Below are positions 36,673-44,833 of a DNA stretch of 64,000 bases, in pieces (within the stretch, counting starts at the first letter, position 1; the number at the start of each line of letters is the position of its first letter). Under the pieces are notes generated by a model. That model did no database searches, was not told the DNA's origin, and saw only the letters and a list, made by a program, of their open reading frames with translations. The stretch is from Umboniibacter marinipuniceus (lineage in GTDB: Bacteria; Pseudomonadota; Gammaproteobacteria; Pseudomonadales; DSM-25080): assembly GCF_003688415.1 (NCBI RefSeq), contig NZ_REFJ01000001.1:124001-188000 (forward strand), given 5' to 3'. The position numbers and the translations under genes were made by a program.

Positions 36673-37494
36673 TTATTCTCCGTGCTTAAGTTTAAACAAC
36701 GCGGCCATCTCTTGGGCGCGTTCGGTGCAGTCTACCATGGCTGAGGCAACGATACCGTGCAGATTTTCCGAAGTAAATCGTTCAATTGCTTGGGCGGTTG
36801 TGCCGCCAGGGCTGGTCACACGGCGGCGTAACTCGGCTGGTTCATGTTCGCTATCGTTAGCCATTCGGGCCGCCCCCAGCGCAGTTTGTTTTACCATCGC
36901 CGCGGCGTCACTCGGATCGAGTCCTTGTGCTATGGCGGCAGCAATCATGGCTTCCATAAACAAAAAGAAGTAGGCGGGAGCGGAACCTGCCGCGGCAATC
37001 ACTAAGTCAATCTCCGCCTCGGTTTGGCAATGGTGGACAAGACCAAGCGGTTGGAATAGTTCCGTTACCGTCTCGTGGTCCGCGGGACCGCAATGATCAC
37101 TAAAGAAGACTCCGGAAACACCTGTCTTCACCAGGCAGGGGGTATTTGGCATCACCCGGCAAATTGCATTTTCCGGGAGAAAGTATTGGTAGTTTTCAAG
37201 TGGGACACCAGCCGCAACGGTGATCACTAGCGCGTCTTTAGGGATGTGTGAGGCGAGCGAAGCCAACAGCTCGTTGATGTGCACAGGCTTAACGCCCAGA
37301 ATAACGACGTCTGCCTCTGCCACAGCCTGAACGTTGTCGGCGCTAGCATTGACGCCTTTGGCCGCCCAAGCTGCGCGTGCGTCTTCGCTTCGATTCGTGG
37401 TCCAAAGTGAGGCCGGAGGGGTTCCTGCAGAGAGCATACCGTCAATAATGGCACCGCTCATGTTGCCGGCGCCGATAAATACAATTTTGTTCAT
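36673..37494 (-). CDS. proC: Pyrroline-5-carboxylate reductase
   Basis: A 273-residue ProC. The dinucleotide-binding motif FIGAGNMSGAI is at residues 5-15 and the C-terminal signature VTSPGGTTAQAIERF near residue 235 is intact. It reduces pyrroline-5-carboxylate to proline with NAD(P)H in the cytoplasm. The start overlaps the end of yggS by four bases, and yggT follows two bases later, the standard yggS-proC-yggT order. Confidence 0.96.
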   Translation of the reverse strand: MNKIVFIGAGNMSGAIIDGMLSAGTPPASLWTTNRSEDARAAWAAKGVNASADNVQAVAEADVVILGVKPVHINELLASLASHIPKDALVITVAAGVPLENYQYFLPENAICRVMPNTPCLVKTGVSGVFFSDHCGPADHETVTELFQPLGLVHHCQTEAEIDLVIAAAGSAPAYFFLFMEAMIAAAIAQGLDPSDAAAMVKQTALGAARMANDSEHEPAELRRRVTSPGGTTAQAIERFTSENLHGIVASAMVDCTERAQEMAALFKLKHGE

Positions 37495-38204
37495 GGTGTC
37501 ACCTCAGGGTAATTACGCGCACCGAAAATATCGGTACCAATTCGAACCATACTACTCCCCGCACTAATTGCCACCTCTAGGTCGGCGGACATGCCCATTG
37601 AAAGAGTATCTAGGTGGTGGGCTTCGCTGGGGAAGCGCTGTCGAAGCCGCGCTAGCTGATCACGCAGTTGAGTAAAGCTAGCTAAGGTCTGGTCCTGACT
37701 CGCCTTGACAGAGGGGATGGCCATAAGCCCACGAAGTGTTAGTTGTTTCATGGAGATGATCAATTCGGCTAAGGCCTCGATATCGGCTACATCTACGCCC
37801 GCCTTGGTGGTTTCGCTGTCAATGTTAACCTGAATGCAAACATTGAGTGGTGGGAGCTCATTCGGGCGCTGATCGTTCAGTCGCGTGGCAATCTTCAGCC
37901 GATCTACGGTGTGCACCCAGTCTGCCCGCTCGGCAACCGGACGGGTCTTGTTACTTTGAAGCGGGCCAATGAAGTGCCAACACAGCTGCAGTGACGATAA
38001 CGCATCCACCTTCTCCACGAACTCTTGCACATAGTTTTCGCCGAAATGCGTCAAGCCACACCGCGCGGCCTCGCGAATAGCACTTTGAGGTTTGGTCTTG
38101 CTGACCGCGAGAATGAGGACTGAGTCGTCTTTTCGACCGCTATTTTGTGATGCAAGTTGTACTCGATGCCTCACAGTGGCTATATTGGTGGCAATCATAG
38201 TCAT
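37491..38204 (-). CDS. yggS: YggS/PLPBP pyridoxal phosphate homeostasis protein
   Basis: A 237-residue single-domain alanine-racemase-fold protein. The PLP lysine is in LILAVSKTKP near residue 36; HFGENYVQEF near 72, WHFIGPLQSNK near 98 and LSMGMSADLEVAI near 206 are typical. The protein binds PLP without catalysis and buffers the cofactor pool. Its start is only 20 bases from the divergent pilT start, an arrangement also found in Pseudomonas. Confidence 0.95.
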   Translation of the reverse strand: MTMIATNIATVRHRVQLASQNSGRKDDSVLILAVSKTKPQSAIREAARCGLTHFGENYVQEFVEKVDALSSLQLCWHFIGPLQSNKTRPVAERADWVHTVDRLKIATRLNDQRPNELPPLNVCIQVNIDSETTKAGVDVADIEALAELIISMKQLTLRGLMAIPSVKASQDQTLASFTQLRDQLARLRQRFPSEAHHLDTLSMGMSADLEVAISAGSSMVRIGTDIFGARNYPEVTP

Positions 38205-38224
38205 AATTTAGGGCGTCTTTATCA

Positions 38225-39259
38225 ATGGACATTACTGAACTCCTCGCCTTTTCCAACAAGCAAGGGGCATCTGATTTACACCTGTCGGCGGGTTTGCCGC
38301 CGATGATCCGCGTAGACGGCGATGTTCGCCGTATTAATCTTCCGCCAATGGATCACAAAGCAGTTCATAGTTTGATCTATGAAATAATGAATGACAAGCA
38401 GCGCAAGGACTTCGAGGAGTTTCTCGAGACCGACTTCTCCTTCGAGGTTCCAGGTGTGGCGCGATTCCGTGTTAACGCCTTTAACCACAATCGTGGTGCC
38501 GGTGCGGTGTTTCGTACTATTCCATCGAAGGTACTCACCATGGAAGACCTTGGGATGGGCCAAGTGTTCCGCGATATCTCAATGATTCCTCGTGGCATCT
38601 GCTTGGTGACAGGCCCTACTGGCTCAGGTAAGTCAACCACACTCGCGGCGATGTTGGATTACATTAATGACAACAAATACGAGCACATTCTCACTATCGA
38701 AGATCCCATCGAATTCGTTCATCAATCTAAAAAGTGTCTGGTAAACCAGCGTGAAGTTCATCGAGATACTCTCGGCTTTAACGAAGCGCTTCGATCGGCG
38801 TTGCGAGAAGACCCTGATATCATTCTGGTTGGTGAGATGCGAGATCTAGAAACTATCCGTTTGGCCTTGACGGCGGCTGAGACCGGGCACATGGTTTTCG
38901 GGACGCTCCACACTAGTTCGGCGGCGAAAACAATTGACCGAATTGTTGATGTATTCCCGGCCGAAGAAAAATCGATGGTTCGCTCAATGCTATCCGAGTC
39001 ATTGCAGGCGGTCATTTCGCAAACGCTGTTGAAAAAAGTGGGCGGTGGTCGAGTGGCTTGTCATGAGATCATGCGCGGCACACCGGCTATTCGAAATCTA
39101 ATTCGTGAAGATAAAATTGCACAGATGTACTCGGCGATTCAAACGGGCGGATCAATTGGCATGCAGACTTTAGATCAAGGCTTGCAGGACCTAGTTGCGC
39201 GTAATCTGATCACCCGTGAAAACGCGCGCGAAAAAGCGAAAGTGCCTGAAAACTTCTAA
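38225..39259 (+). CDS. pilT: Type IV pilus retraction ATPase PilT
   Basis: A 344-residue hexameric ATPase acting at the cytoplasmic base of the type IV pilus to depolymerise pilin during twitching. Walker A GPTGSGKST is at 130-138, the Asp box TIEDPIEF near 158, Walker B PDIILVGEMRD near 197, and the His box GHMVFGTLHT near 221. The C-terminal AIRNLIRE motif (288-295), needed for retraction and diagnostic of PilT, is intact. pilU follows nine bases later. It is divergent from yggS. Confidence 0.98.
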   Translation: MDITELLAFSNKQGASDLHLSAGLPPMIRVDGDVRRINLPPMDHKAVHSLIYEIMNDKQRKDFEEFLETDFSFEVPGVARFRVNAFNHNRGAGAVFRTIPSKVLTMEDLGMGQVFRDISMIPRGICLVTGPTGSGKSTTLAAMLDYINDNKYEHILTIEDPIEFVHQSKKCLVNQREVHRDTLGFNEALRSALREDPDIILVGEMRDLETIRLALTAAETGHMVFGTLHTSSAAKTIDRIVDVFPAEEKSMVRSMLSESLQAVISQTLLKKVGGGRVACHEIMRGTPAIRNLIREDKIAQMYSAIQTGGSIGMQTLDQGLQDLVARNLITRENAREKAKVPENF

Positions 39260-39268
39260 GGTAGACGT

Positions 39269-40411
39269 ATGACAGAATTTGATCGCATGTTGGCCTACAT
39301 GACACAGAAAAAGGCCTCAGATCTATTTATTACCTCAGGGTGTGCGCCGTCAGTGAAACTCAACGGTAAGTTATCACCCATTGCCAAGCAGATCTTAACA
39401 GCTGAACAGTCGAAGGCGTTGGTGCTCAGTGTGATGAACCAAGAGCAGCGCGAGGAGTTCCTTGAGCACCGGGAGTTGAACTTCGCCATAGCAAGAGAGG
39501 ATATCGGTCGTTTTCGCGTCAGCGCCTTTTATCAGCGCAACGACGTAGGGATGGTGCTGCGGCGTATCGAAACTGAGATTCCCTCGGTGGCCGGGCTCAA
39601 TCTACCGTCAGTCATCAAAGATCTGGCGATGACCAAGCGAGGTCTGGTTATCTTTGTTGGTGCTACCGGCACGGGTAAGTCAACGTCGTTGGCAGCAATG
39701 ATTGGCCATCGAAACGAAAACTCCTATGGCCACATTATCTCTATTGAGGATCCTATTGAGTTTGTCCATCCACACAAAGGTTGTATCGTGACCCAGCGTG
39801 AAGTTGGTATTGATACTGAGTCCTATGAAGTGGCGCTGAAGAACACGCTCCGGCAAGCGCCTGACGTGATTATGATTGGTGAGATTCGCTCACGCGAGAC
39901 GATGGATCATGCTATTGCGTTTGCCGAAACGGGGCACCTCTGTTTGGCCACGTTGCACGCCAACAACGCCAACCAAGCGTTAGATCGAATTTTGCACTTT
40001 TTCCCCGCTGATCGTCACAGCCAATTGTGGATGGATCTAAGTCTAAATCTTCGCGGTATCGTTGCGCAGCAATTGGTGCCAACACCTGATGGTACGGGAC
40101 GTCGAGCAGCACTTGAAGTGTTGTTGAATACACCGCTTGTTGCGGATCTTATCCGCAAGGGAGAAGTTGCTGAGCTCAAGCCTGTAATGGGTAAATCTCG
40201 CGAGCTGGGTATGCAGACCTTTGATCAGGCGCTGTTCGATCTCTACGATGAAGGTGAGATTAGCTACGAAGATGCACTCGCCTGCGCGGATAGTCCGAAC
40301 GATCTTCGTCTGTTGATCAAGCTGAAGTCGGAATCTAGTGCCGAAGATCTTAACTCCGCTGCGAGCGAATTCAGCCTGCTTCACACCGATGACACGAACA
40401 ATCAGTTCTGA
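39269..40411 (+). CDS. pilU: PilT-like retraction ATPase PilU
   Basis: A 380-residue PilT paralogue. Walker A GATGTGKST is at residues 131-139, Walker B PDVIMIGEIRS and the His box GHLCLATLHANN follow, and a longer acidic Ser/Glu/Asp-rich C-terminal tail (about 340-380) sets it apart from PilT. PilU works with PilT to add retraction force. Its stop is immediately adjacent to the stop of convergent ruvX with no bases between, so no terminator separates them. Confidence 0.96.
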   Translation: MTEFDRMLAYMTQKKASDLFITSGCAPSVKLNGKLSPIAKQILTAEQSKALVLSVMNQEQREEFLEHRELNFAIAREDIGRFRVSAFYQRNDVGMVLRRIETEIPSVAGLNLPSVIKDLAMTKRGLVIFVGATGTGKSTSLAAMIGHRNENSYGHIISIEDPIEFVHPHKGCIVTQREVGIDTESYEVALKNTLRQAPDVIMIGEIRSRETMDHAIAFAETGHLCLATLHANNANQALDRILHFFPADRHSQLWMDLSLNLRGIVAQQLVPTPDGTGRRAALEVLLNTPLVADLIRKGEVAELKPVMGKSRELGMQTFDQALFDLYDEGEISYEDALACADSPNDLRLLIKLKSESSAEDLNSAASEFSLLHTDDTNNQF

Positions 40412-40831
40412 TTACTGTTGCTGAGCCAGCCAGCCCTCAAGAATCATTCGGGCGGCGATGGAGTCGACGGGGTTGTCTTTGTAGCTACCTCGCCGACCTC
40501 GTAAGTGGGCTTCATGCTTGGCTTCGCGTGTCGTGAGTCGTTCGTCAGCCATTTCAACCGGGAGTTTAAATCTTCCGTTGAGGCGGTTGCCGAAGCGTCT
40601 TGCCGATTGGCACATCTCCGACTCTGAGCCATCCATGTTCAGAGGTAGCCCTACAATTAACGCGTGGGGTTTCCACTCCTCAATAAGCGCTTGCATTTCG
40701 GCCCACTGTGGCGCGCCGTTTACGGCATTAATGGGTTTCAGCTCATTAGCGGTCCCGGAAATTGTCTGACCTACGGCGCAGCCGATAGAGCGCATGCCGA
40801 AATCAAAGGCGAGAACCAGTTTGTTAGTCAT
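40412..40831 (-). CDS. ruvX: RuvX/YqgF Holliday junction resolvase-like nuclease
   Basis: A 139-residue RNase H-fold protein with the catalytic aspartate region LAFDFGMRSIGCAVG (residues 6-20), a second acidic region VGLPLNMDG near 60 and DERLTTREA near 96. In E. coli YqgF acts in processing of the 16S rRNA 5' end; the name reflects its nuclease fold. The start overlaps yqgE by four bases. In Pseudomonas pyrR-pyrB-pyrC lie between ruvX and pilU; they are missing here. Confidence 0.94.
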   Translation of the reverse strand: MTNKLVLAFDFGMRSIGCAVGQTISGTANELKPINAVNGAPQWAEMQALIEEWKPHALIVGLPLNMDGSESEMCQSARRFGNRLNGRFKLPVEMADERLTTREAKHEAHLRGRRGSYKDNPVDSIAARMILEGWLAQQQ

Positions 40832-41382
40832 TGAAGTGGCTTGTTGCTAGTTAACAGATTCATATCGATTCCGAGCAATGTTTCAGCTCGTTTGCGTCGT
40901 TCACTTGAACGGGTGTTGAACAGTAGTTGTCGATTGAGCGGTAGGCACATCCAGTCATCGGCAAGGATTTCCGCTTCGAGTTGCCCCGATTCCCAGCTGG
41001 CATAGCCAAGAATGACGAGAGTCTGTCGCGGGCCAAGGTCGCGAGAAATATCGTCGAGAATGGTTTGGCTGGTGGTGAGAAAAACCTCCTTTCCCAAGTC
41101 GATAGTATGTTCCCAGTTTTTGCCGCCAGAATGAAGGATAAAGCCTCGCTCAAGACCGAGCGGCCCGCCCTGATAGACGGGCTTTTCGGCGCTGGTATTG
41201 TCGGCCGATAAATCAAGGTCGACCAATAATTCGCCTAAAGTATGATTCGACGGTTTGTTGATAATCAAACCGAATGCCCCATCGTCATTATGTTCACAAA
41301 CTAGGACGACGGCATTGTGGAAGATACCGTCGCTAATTTTGGGTGTCGCAACTAAAAACTGTTGTGCAAATGAGTTTCTCAC
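40828..41382 (-). CDS. yqgE: YqgE/AlgH family protein
   Basis: A 184-residue UPF0301 protein. Typical stretches are QQFLVATPKISDGIFHNAVV (residues 6-25 in part), FGLIINKPSNHTLGEL and YQGGPLGLERGFILHS. The molecular function is unknown; in Pseudomonas the name AlgH came from effects on alginate production. It is encoded directly upstream of ruvX with four overlapping bases, as in most gammaproteobacteria, and lies 18 bases after tonB. Confidence 0.93.
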   Translation of the reverse strand: MRNSFAQQFLVATPKISDGIFHNAVVLVCEHNDDGAFGLIINKPSNHTLGELLVDLDLSADNTSAEKPVYQGGPLGLERGFILHSGGKNWEHTIDLGKEVFLTTSQTILDDISRDLGPRQTLVILGYASWESGQLEAEILADDWMCLPLNRQLLFNTRSSERRKRAETLLGIDMNLLTSNKPLQ

Positions 41383-41400
41383 AAATTTACCTACTAAAAC

Positions 41401-42255
41401 TTACTGTGTCCCCAAACGTCCTGAGGGTTCAAAACGCCAAGTTCGAATAATATCAAGTTGGTCCGTTGAACTGCGAATTGAATCCGGGAATGGTGGATAA
41501 GGAGCTGCCTCGCGAACGATATCCATGGCTGCTCGGTCTAACACTTGGACTCCGGAGGACTGTAATAGTTCGACTTTTTGTAGTGAGCCATTGGCTAATA
41601 CGCTCACTTTTAAGCGTAGATTACCGAACAGTCTTCTTGCCCTTGCTTCTGGAGGGTAGTTGGCGTTTCCGTAATCTTCCACCTGCTGGCGCCAGCGTTC
41701 AAGGTACGCCGCATCGGCCGCCGCTTTGGTGGAGACCGAAGTCAGGGTCCTGACGCGCGGGCGTTGAGCGTAAAGCTGTTGGAGCTCGTGAACGCGAGCC
41801 TCGAGGATGGCTATTTGCGGAGATAGTGAACCTTCACCAATTTGAATGCGCTCAGCGCTAAGGGGAGTGGGTGCTTGAGCTGGCAGCAGCATAACGAAGC
41901 TACTGCTCTGCCGCCAAGCATTAGCGAGTTGTGCGGAGTCGTTGGCCCGTTGTCCCAGCTGTTGGTCGTTCGCACGGCCTTGCTCGGCAATTTGTTGCAA
42001 TTGCGCCGCATTCAGCTCTAGGGCCTCGTCTTCGGAACCGGCACCCTGTTGCGAGGACTGAGCGAGAAAATCCGCCTCGTCAGGGTTTTCCTCGTTTCTG
42101 ACGGCCACGGTAACGCGCATTTGGCTGGTCTCAAGTGAGTGTTCTGGAGCGCTAATGTGGATACCGAAGATCAGTGCAGCGTGGATGATCGCAGCGATAA
42201 AAACGGTAAATCCCAGGCGGTCGCCGGCACCAATTTGAGGGGCTGTTGCTGCCAT
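41401..42255 (-). CDS. TonB-family energy transducer
   Basis: A 284-residue TonB-like protein: membrane anchor at about residues 10-30 (LGFTVFIAAIIHAALIFGIHI in part), a Gln/Ala-rich periplasmic helical region with coiled-coil character (about 60-165), and a C-terminal TonB domain with NYPPEARARRLFGNLRL near 200 and ending PYPPFPDSI. The ATG at 42255 is chosen over one 36 bases upstream because AGGAGC lies six bases before it and just after the gshB stop. The Pro/Lys-rich spacer of classical TonB is absent. The Pseudomonas counterpart at this position (TonB3) is connected with twitching motility. Confidence 0.88.
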   Translation of the reverse strand: MAATAPQIGAGDRLGFTVFIAAIIHAALIFGIHISAPEHSLETSQMRVTVAVRNEENPDEADFLAQSSQQGAGSEDEALELNAAQLQQIAEQGRANDQQLGQRANDSAQLANAWRQSSSFVMLLPAQAPTPLSAERIQIGEGSLSPQIAILEARVHELQQLYAQRPRVRTLTSVSTKAAADAAYLERWRQQVEDYGNANYPPEARARRLFGNLRLKVSVLANGSLQKVELLQSSGVQVLDRAAMDIVREAAPYPPFPDSIRSSTDQLDIIRTWRFEPSGRLGTQ

Positions 42256-42262
42256 CTTGCTC

Positions 42263-43213
42263 CTAGTTGTCTCGGTCTTGTTCAATTGCAATGATCAGCT
42301 TTTCAGCAATATCGATGTCATAGCTGGCTTCGATTTCGCGTAAGCAAGTTGGGCTGGTCACGTTGATCTCGGTGAGGTAATCGCCGATCACGTCCAAGCC
42401 AACAAATAATAACCCTTTTTCAACAAGCGACGACGCGACCTGGCTCGCAATCCAGAGATCTCTTTCCGAAAGTGGTTGTGCTACGCCGGTTCCGCCGGCG
42501 GCTAAGTTGCCCCGCAATTCGCCTTGGCTGGGTAGTCGAGCCAAAGCATATGGAATAACCTCGCCGTTAACAATGAGAATGCGTTTGTCGCCCTGCTTGA
42601 TCTCCGGCAGGTAGCGTTGCGCCATAATCGGAGTTTTGCCATGTTCGGTGAGGGTTTCAAGTACCACGCCAATGTTAGAATCACCCTCTTTGATCCGGAA
42701 GATGCCGCTGCCACCCATGCCGTCGAGGGGCTTGAAAATAGTGTCGCCGTGTTGCTGGTGGAAGGCGCGGAGCTGTTTGGCGCTAGAAGCCACCATTACC
42801 GGCGGGCAACACTGCGGGAACCAGGTGGCGAAGAGTTTTTCGTTGCAGTCCCTTAGGCTCTGCGGTCGGTTCACAATGAGCGTTCCTTCTCGCTCGGCCA
42901 TTTCGAGCAGGTAGGTGGCATAGATGAAGTTCATATCGAACGGTGGGTCTTTGCGCATCAGCACCGCGTCCACCTCTGCCAGTGGGCGGGTGACTTCATT
43001 CCCCAGCTCGTAGAAGTGATTAGGGTCTTTGAATACTTCGAGTGGCTGCATGGTTGCCATGGCGCGGCCGTCGGCTAGAAACAGGTCTTCGGGTGTAAGG
43101 TACCAGAGGTTGTGGCCGCGCGCTTGCGCTGACCAGAGCATTGCCAGGCTGGTATCTTTCTTGTAATTGATGCTTTCAATTGGGTCCATGACGATGGCGA
43201 TATTTAGACTCAT
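42263..43213 (-). CDS. gshB: Glutathione synthetase
   Basis: A 316-residue ATP-grasp enzyme that adds glycine to gamma-glutamylcysteine, completing glutathione synthesis begun by GshA. MDPIESINYKKDTSLAML (residues 10-27) is the N-terminal signature; KPLDGMGGSGIFRI near 165 is the ATP-grasp loop, and NVTSPTCLREI near 285 is conserved. GAGGA precedes the ATG closely. The leader carries a hairpin whose arm can also pair with this ribosome-binding region. tonB starts seven bases after its stop, so they are probably cotranscribed. Confidence 0.96.
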   Translation of the reverse strand: MSLNIAIVMDPIESINYKKDTSLAMLWSAQARGHNLWYLTPEDLFLADGRAMATMQPLEVFKDPNHFYELGNEVTRPLAEVDAVLMRKDPPFDMNFIYATYLLEMAEREGTLIVNRPQSLRDCNEKLFATWFPQCCPPVMVASSAKQLRAFHQQHGDTIFKPLDGMGGSGIFRIKEGDSNIGVVLETLTEHGKTPIMAQRYLPEIKQGDKRILIVNGEVIPYALARLPSQGELRGNLAAGGTGVAQPLSERDLWIASQVASSLVEKGLLFVGLDVIGDYLTEINVTSPTCLREIEASYDIDIAEKLIIAIEQDRDN

Positions 43214-43236
43214 GCGGTCCTCACTGTTAAGTAGTG

Positions 43237-43260
43237 CTCACTTTCATGCTGAAAAGTGAG
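43237..43260 (-). promoter_or_regulatory. Hairpin in the gshB leader with ribosome-binding-site mimicry
   Basis: Read toward gshB, CTCACTTTTCA pairs with TGAAAGTGAG around a three-base loop, with one bulged base, ending 24 bases before the ATG. The sequence AGTGAG of the 3' arm recurs as AGTGAGGA at the gshB ribosome binding site, so the 5' arm CTCACT could pair with either. This is an inference from base pairing only. Confidence 0.4.
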
Positions 43261-43394
43261 GCAATCTTGGTGCTGTTTAGTAATTGAGTAGCTTGTTTCT
43301 AGATTAACACGGAAAAATCTGTTAAAAGATAGGTAATCATAAGAGGTTAGTAAAAACCCTCAGTTCTAGCATTATAGAAAACAAGGATCTTACC

Positions 43395-43793
43395 ATGAGC
43401 GTAAGTTTAGAAAACGTTAAGGTCATGGTCATCGATGATAGTAAAACCATTCGCCGTACCGCGGAGACCCTGCTTGCTAAAGCTGGGTGTGAGGTGATTA
43501 CTGCGGTCGATGGCTTTGACGCACTTGCCAAGATTGCCGATAGCCGCCCCGATATCATTTTTGTCGATATTATGATGCCGCGTTTAGACGGCTATCAAAC
43601 CTGTGCCTTGATCAAAAATAACAGTGAGTTCAAAGGAACGCCTGTGATTATGTTGTCATCCAAAGATGGCCTGTTCGATAAAGCCAAAGGCAGGATTGTT
43701 GGCTCGGACGAATATTTGACCAAGCCATTTGGCAAGAGTGAATTGATGAATGCGATACAATCGCACATCAACCCAACCGAGAAGTCAGCTTAA
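43395..43793 (+). CDS. pilG: PilG response regulator of the Pil-Chp system
   Basis: A 132-residue single-domain CheY-like receiver. The acidic pair is in VMVIDDSKTIRRT (residues about 11-23), the phosphoacceptor Asp is in IIFVDIMMPRLDG near 60, and Lys is in YLTKPFG near 113. PilG is phosphorylated by ChpA and promotes pilus extension and directs twitching. It opens the rightward pilG-pilH-pilI-pilJ-pilK-chpA-chpB-chpC operon, in full Pseudomonas order. Distinction from PilH rests on order and on the N-terminal start. Confidence 0.95.
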   Translation: MSVSLENVKVMVIDDSKTIRRTAETLLAKAGCEVITAVDGFDALAKIADSRPDIIFVDIMMPRLDGYQTCALIKNNSEFKGTPVIMLSSKDGLFDKAKGRIVGSDEYLTKPFGKSELMNAIQSHINPTEKSA

Positions 43794-43826
43794 GTTGACC
43801 TGTTTTACCGATAAGAGAATTGCATT

Positions 43827-44204
43827 GTGGCTAAGATTTTAATTGTAGATGACTCACCAACAGAAACTTACAAGTTCCGTCAGATCTTGGAGAAGGCTGG
43901 GCATGAAGTGCTCGAAGCTCATTCCGGCGAAGATGGCGTGAAGATGACCAAGGCGAACTTCGTAGACTTGGTTCTTATGGATGTTGTAATGCCTGGTTTA
44001 AATGGCTTTCAGGCTACTCGTCAACTATCAAAGGATGCGGCGACTTCTGAGGTGCCGGTAATTATTGTGACCACCAAGGATCAAGAAACGGATCGCGTCT
44101 GGGGCAAACGCCAAGGCGCGGTGGGTTACTTAACTAAGCCTGTTACCGATACCGTGTTACTCAAAGCCGTCGAGCGCGTGCTTTCTGGCGAAGTGCTGGT
44201 ATAA
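43827..44204 (+). CDS. pilH: PilH response regulator of the Pil-Chp system
   Basis: A 125-residue CheY-like receiver starting with GTG at 43827. Acidic residues are in AKILIVDDSPTE (2-13), the phosphoacceptor Asp in LVLMDVVMPGLNG near 53, and Lys in YLTKPVTD near 104. PilH competes with PilG for phosphate from ChpA and favours pilus retraction. It lies 33 bases after pilG, and pilI follows nine bases later. Confidence 0.95.
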   Translation: MAKILIVDDSPTETYKFRQILEKAGHEVLEAHSGEDGVKMTKANFVDLVLMDVVMPGLNGFQATRQLSKDAATSEVPVIIVTTKDQETDRVWGKRQGAVGYLTKPVTDTVLLKAVERVLSGEVLV

Positions 44205-44213
44205 GGTCACCTA

Positions 44214-44783
44214 ATGAGCACAGACACTATCGCTTTCGATAATCTTCTCGCTGTAGCGCAGCACAGCCTCCGGCACGCAGCAGGTTTGCCCGCTCAGATT
44301 GAGCGTCGAACCTACTGGAGTGGGGTTGGCTTTGAGCTAATGGGTGAGCGAGTTGTCGTGGCCTTGGATGACGTGGTTGAAACGCTTGAGTTACCTACAC
44401 TTACGCGCCTACCAGGCGTTCAGCCTTGGGTTCGCGGTGTAGCTAACGTTCGCGGTCGCTTGCTACCAATTACTGATATTGCAAAATTGTTGGGTGGCGA
44501 GCGCAGAAAAGGTGCGAAGAATCGAGTGTTGGTCGTCGAGCAAGGCGAGTTGTTTGCAGGGCTGTTAGTGGATGATGTGTTTGGCATTCAGCATTTTCCG
44601 GAGGACGAGATCCTCGGCGAAGCATGTGAGAATGAGCATCTAAAACCCTACGTAATTGGTGCTTATGCGGCAAAAGACAATGTTTGGTCGGTGTGTTCAA
44701 TGAGAGAGATTCTCAGTAAGTCCAATTTTATGAGTGCTGATCAGCGCTCTATGTTAACCATTAATAATAACGAGCCGTCGTAA
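44214..44783 (+). CDS. pilI: PilI CheW-like adaptor
   Basis: A 189-residue CheW-domain protein coupling the chemoreceptor PilJ to the kinase ChpA. Conserved CheW stretches are GVQPWVRGVANVRGRLLPI (about residues 64-82) followed by DIAKLL, and GLLVDDVFGIQHF near 115. It is cytoplasmic. A second CheW-like gene, chpC, ends the operon. No unusual features are visible. Confidence 0.94.
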   Translation: MSTDTIAFDNLLAVAQHSLRHAAGLPAQIERRTYWSGVGFELMGERVVVALDDVVETLELPTLTRLPGVQPWVRGVANVRGRLLPITDIAKLLGGERRKGAKNRVLVVEQGELFAGLLVDDVFGIQHFPEDEILGEACENEHLKPYVIGAYAAKDNVWSVCSMREILSKSNFMSADQRSMLTINNNEPS

Positions 44784-44833
44784 TAGGCGTGCAAGGTGTT
44801 AAGTAAAGGCGAGGCGAAGCCAGGAGCTTAAAA

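Noticed and set aside
42256-42291. Longer tonB start at 42291 overlapping gshB by 29 bases
   Set aside because: The ATG at 42255 is preceded by AGGAGC right after the gshB stop, a much better initiation site.
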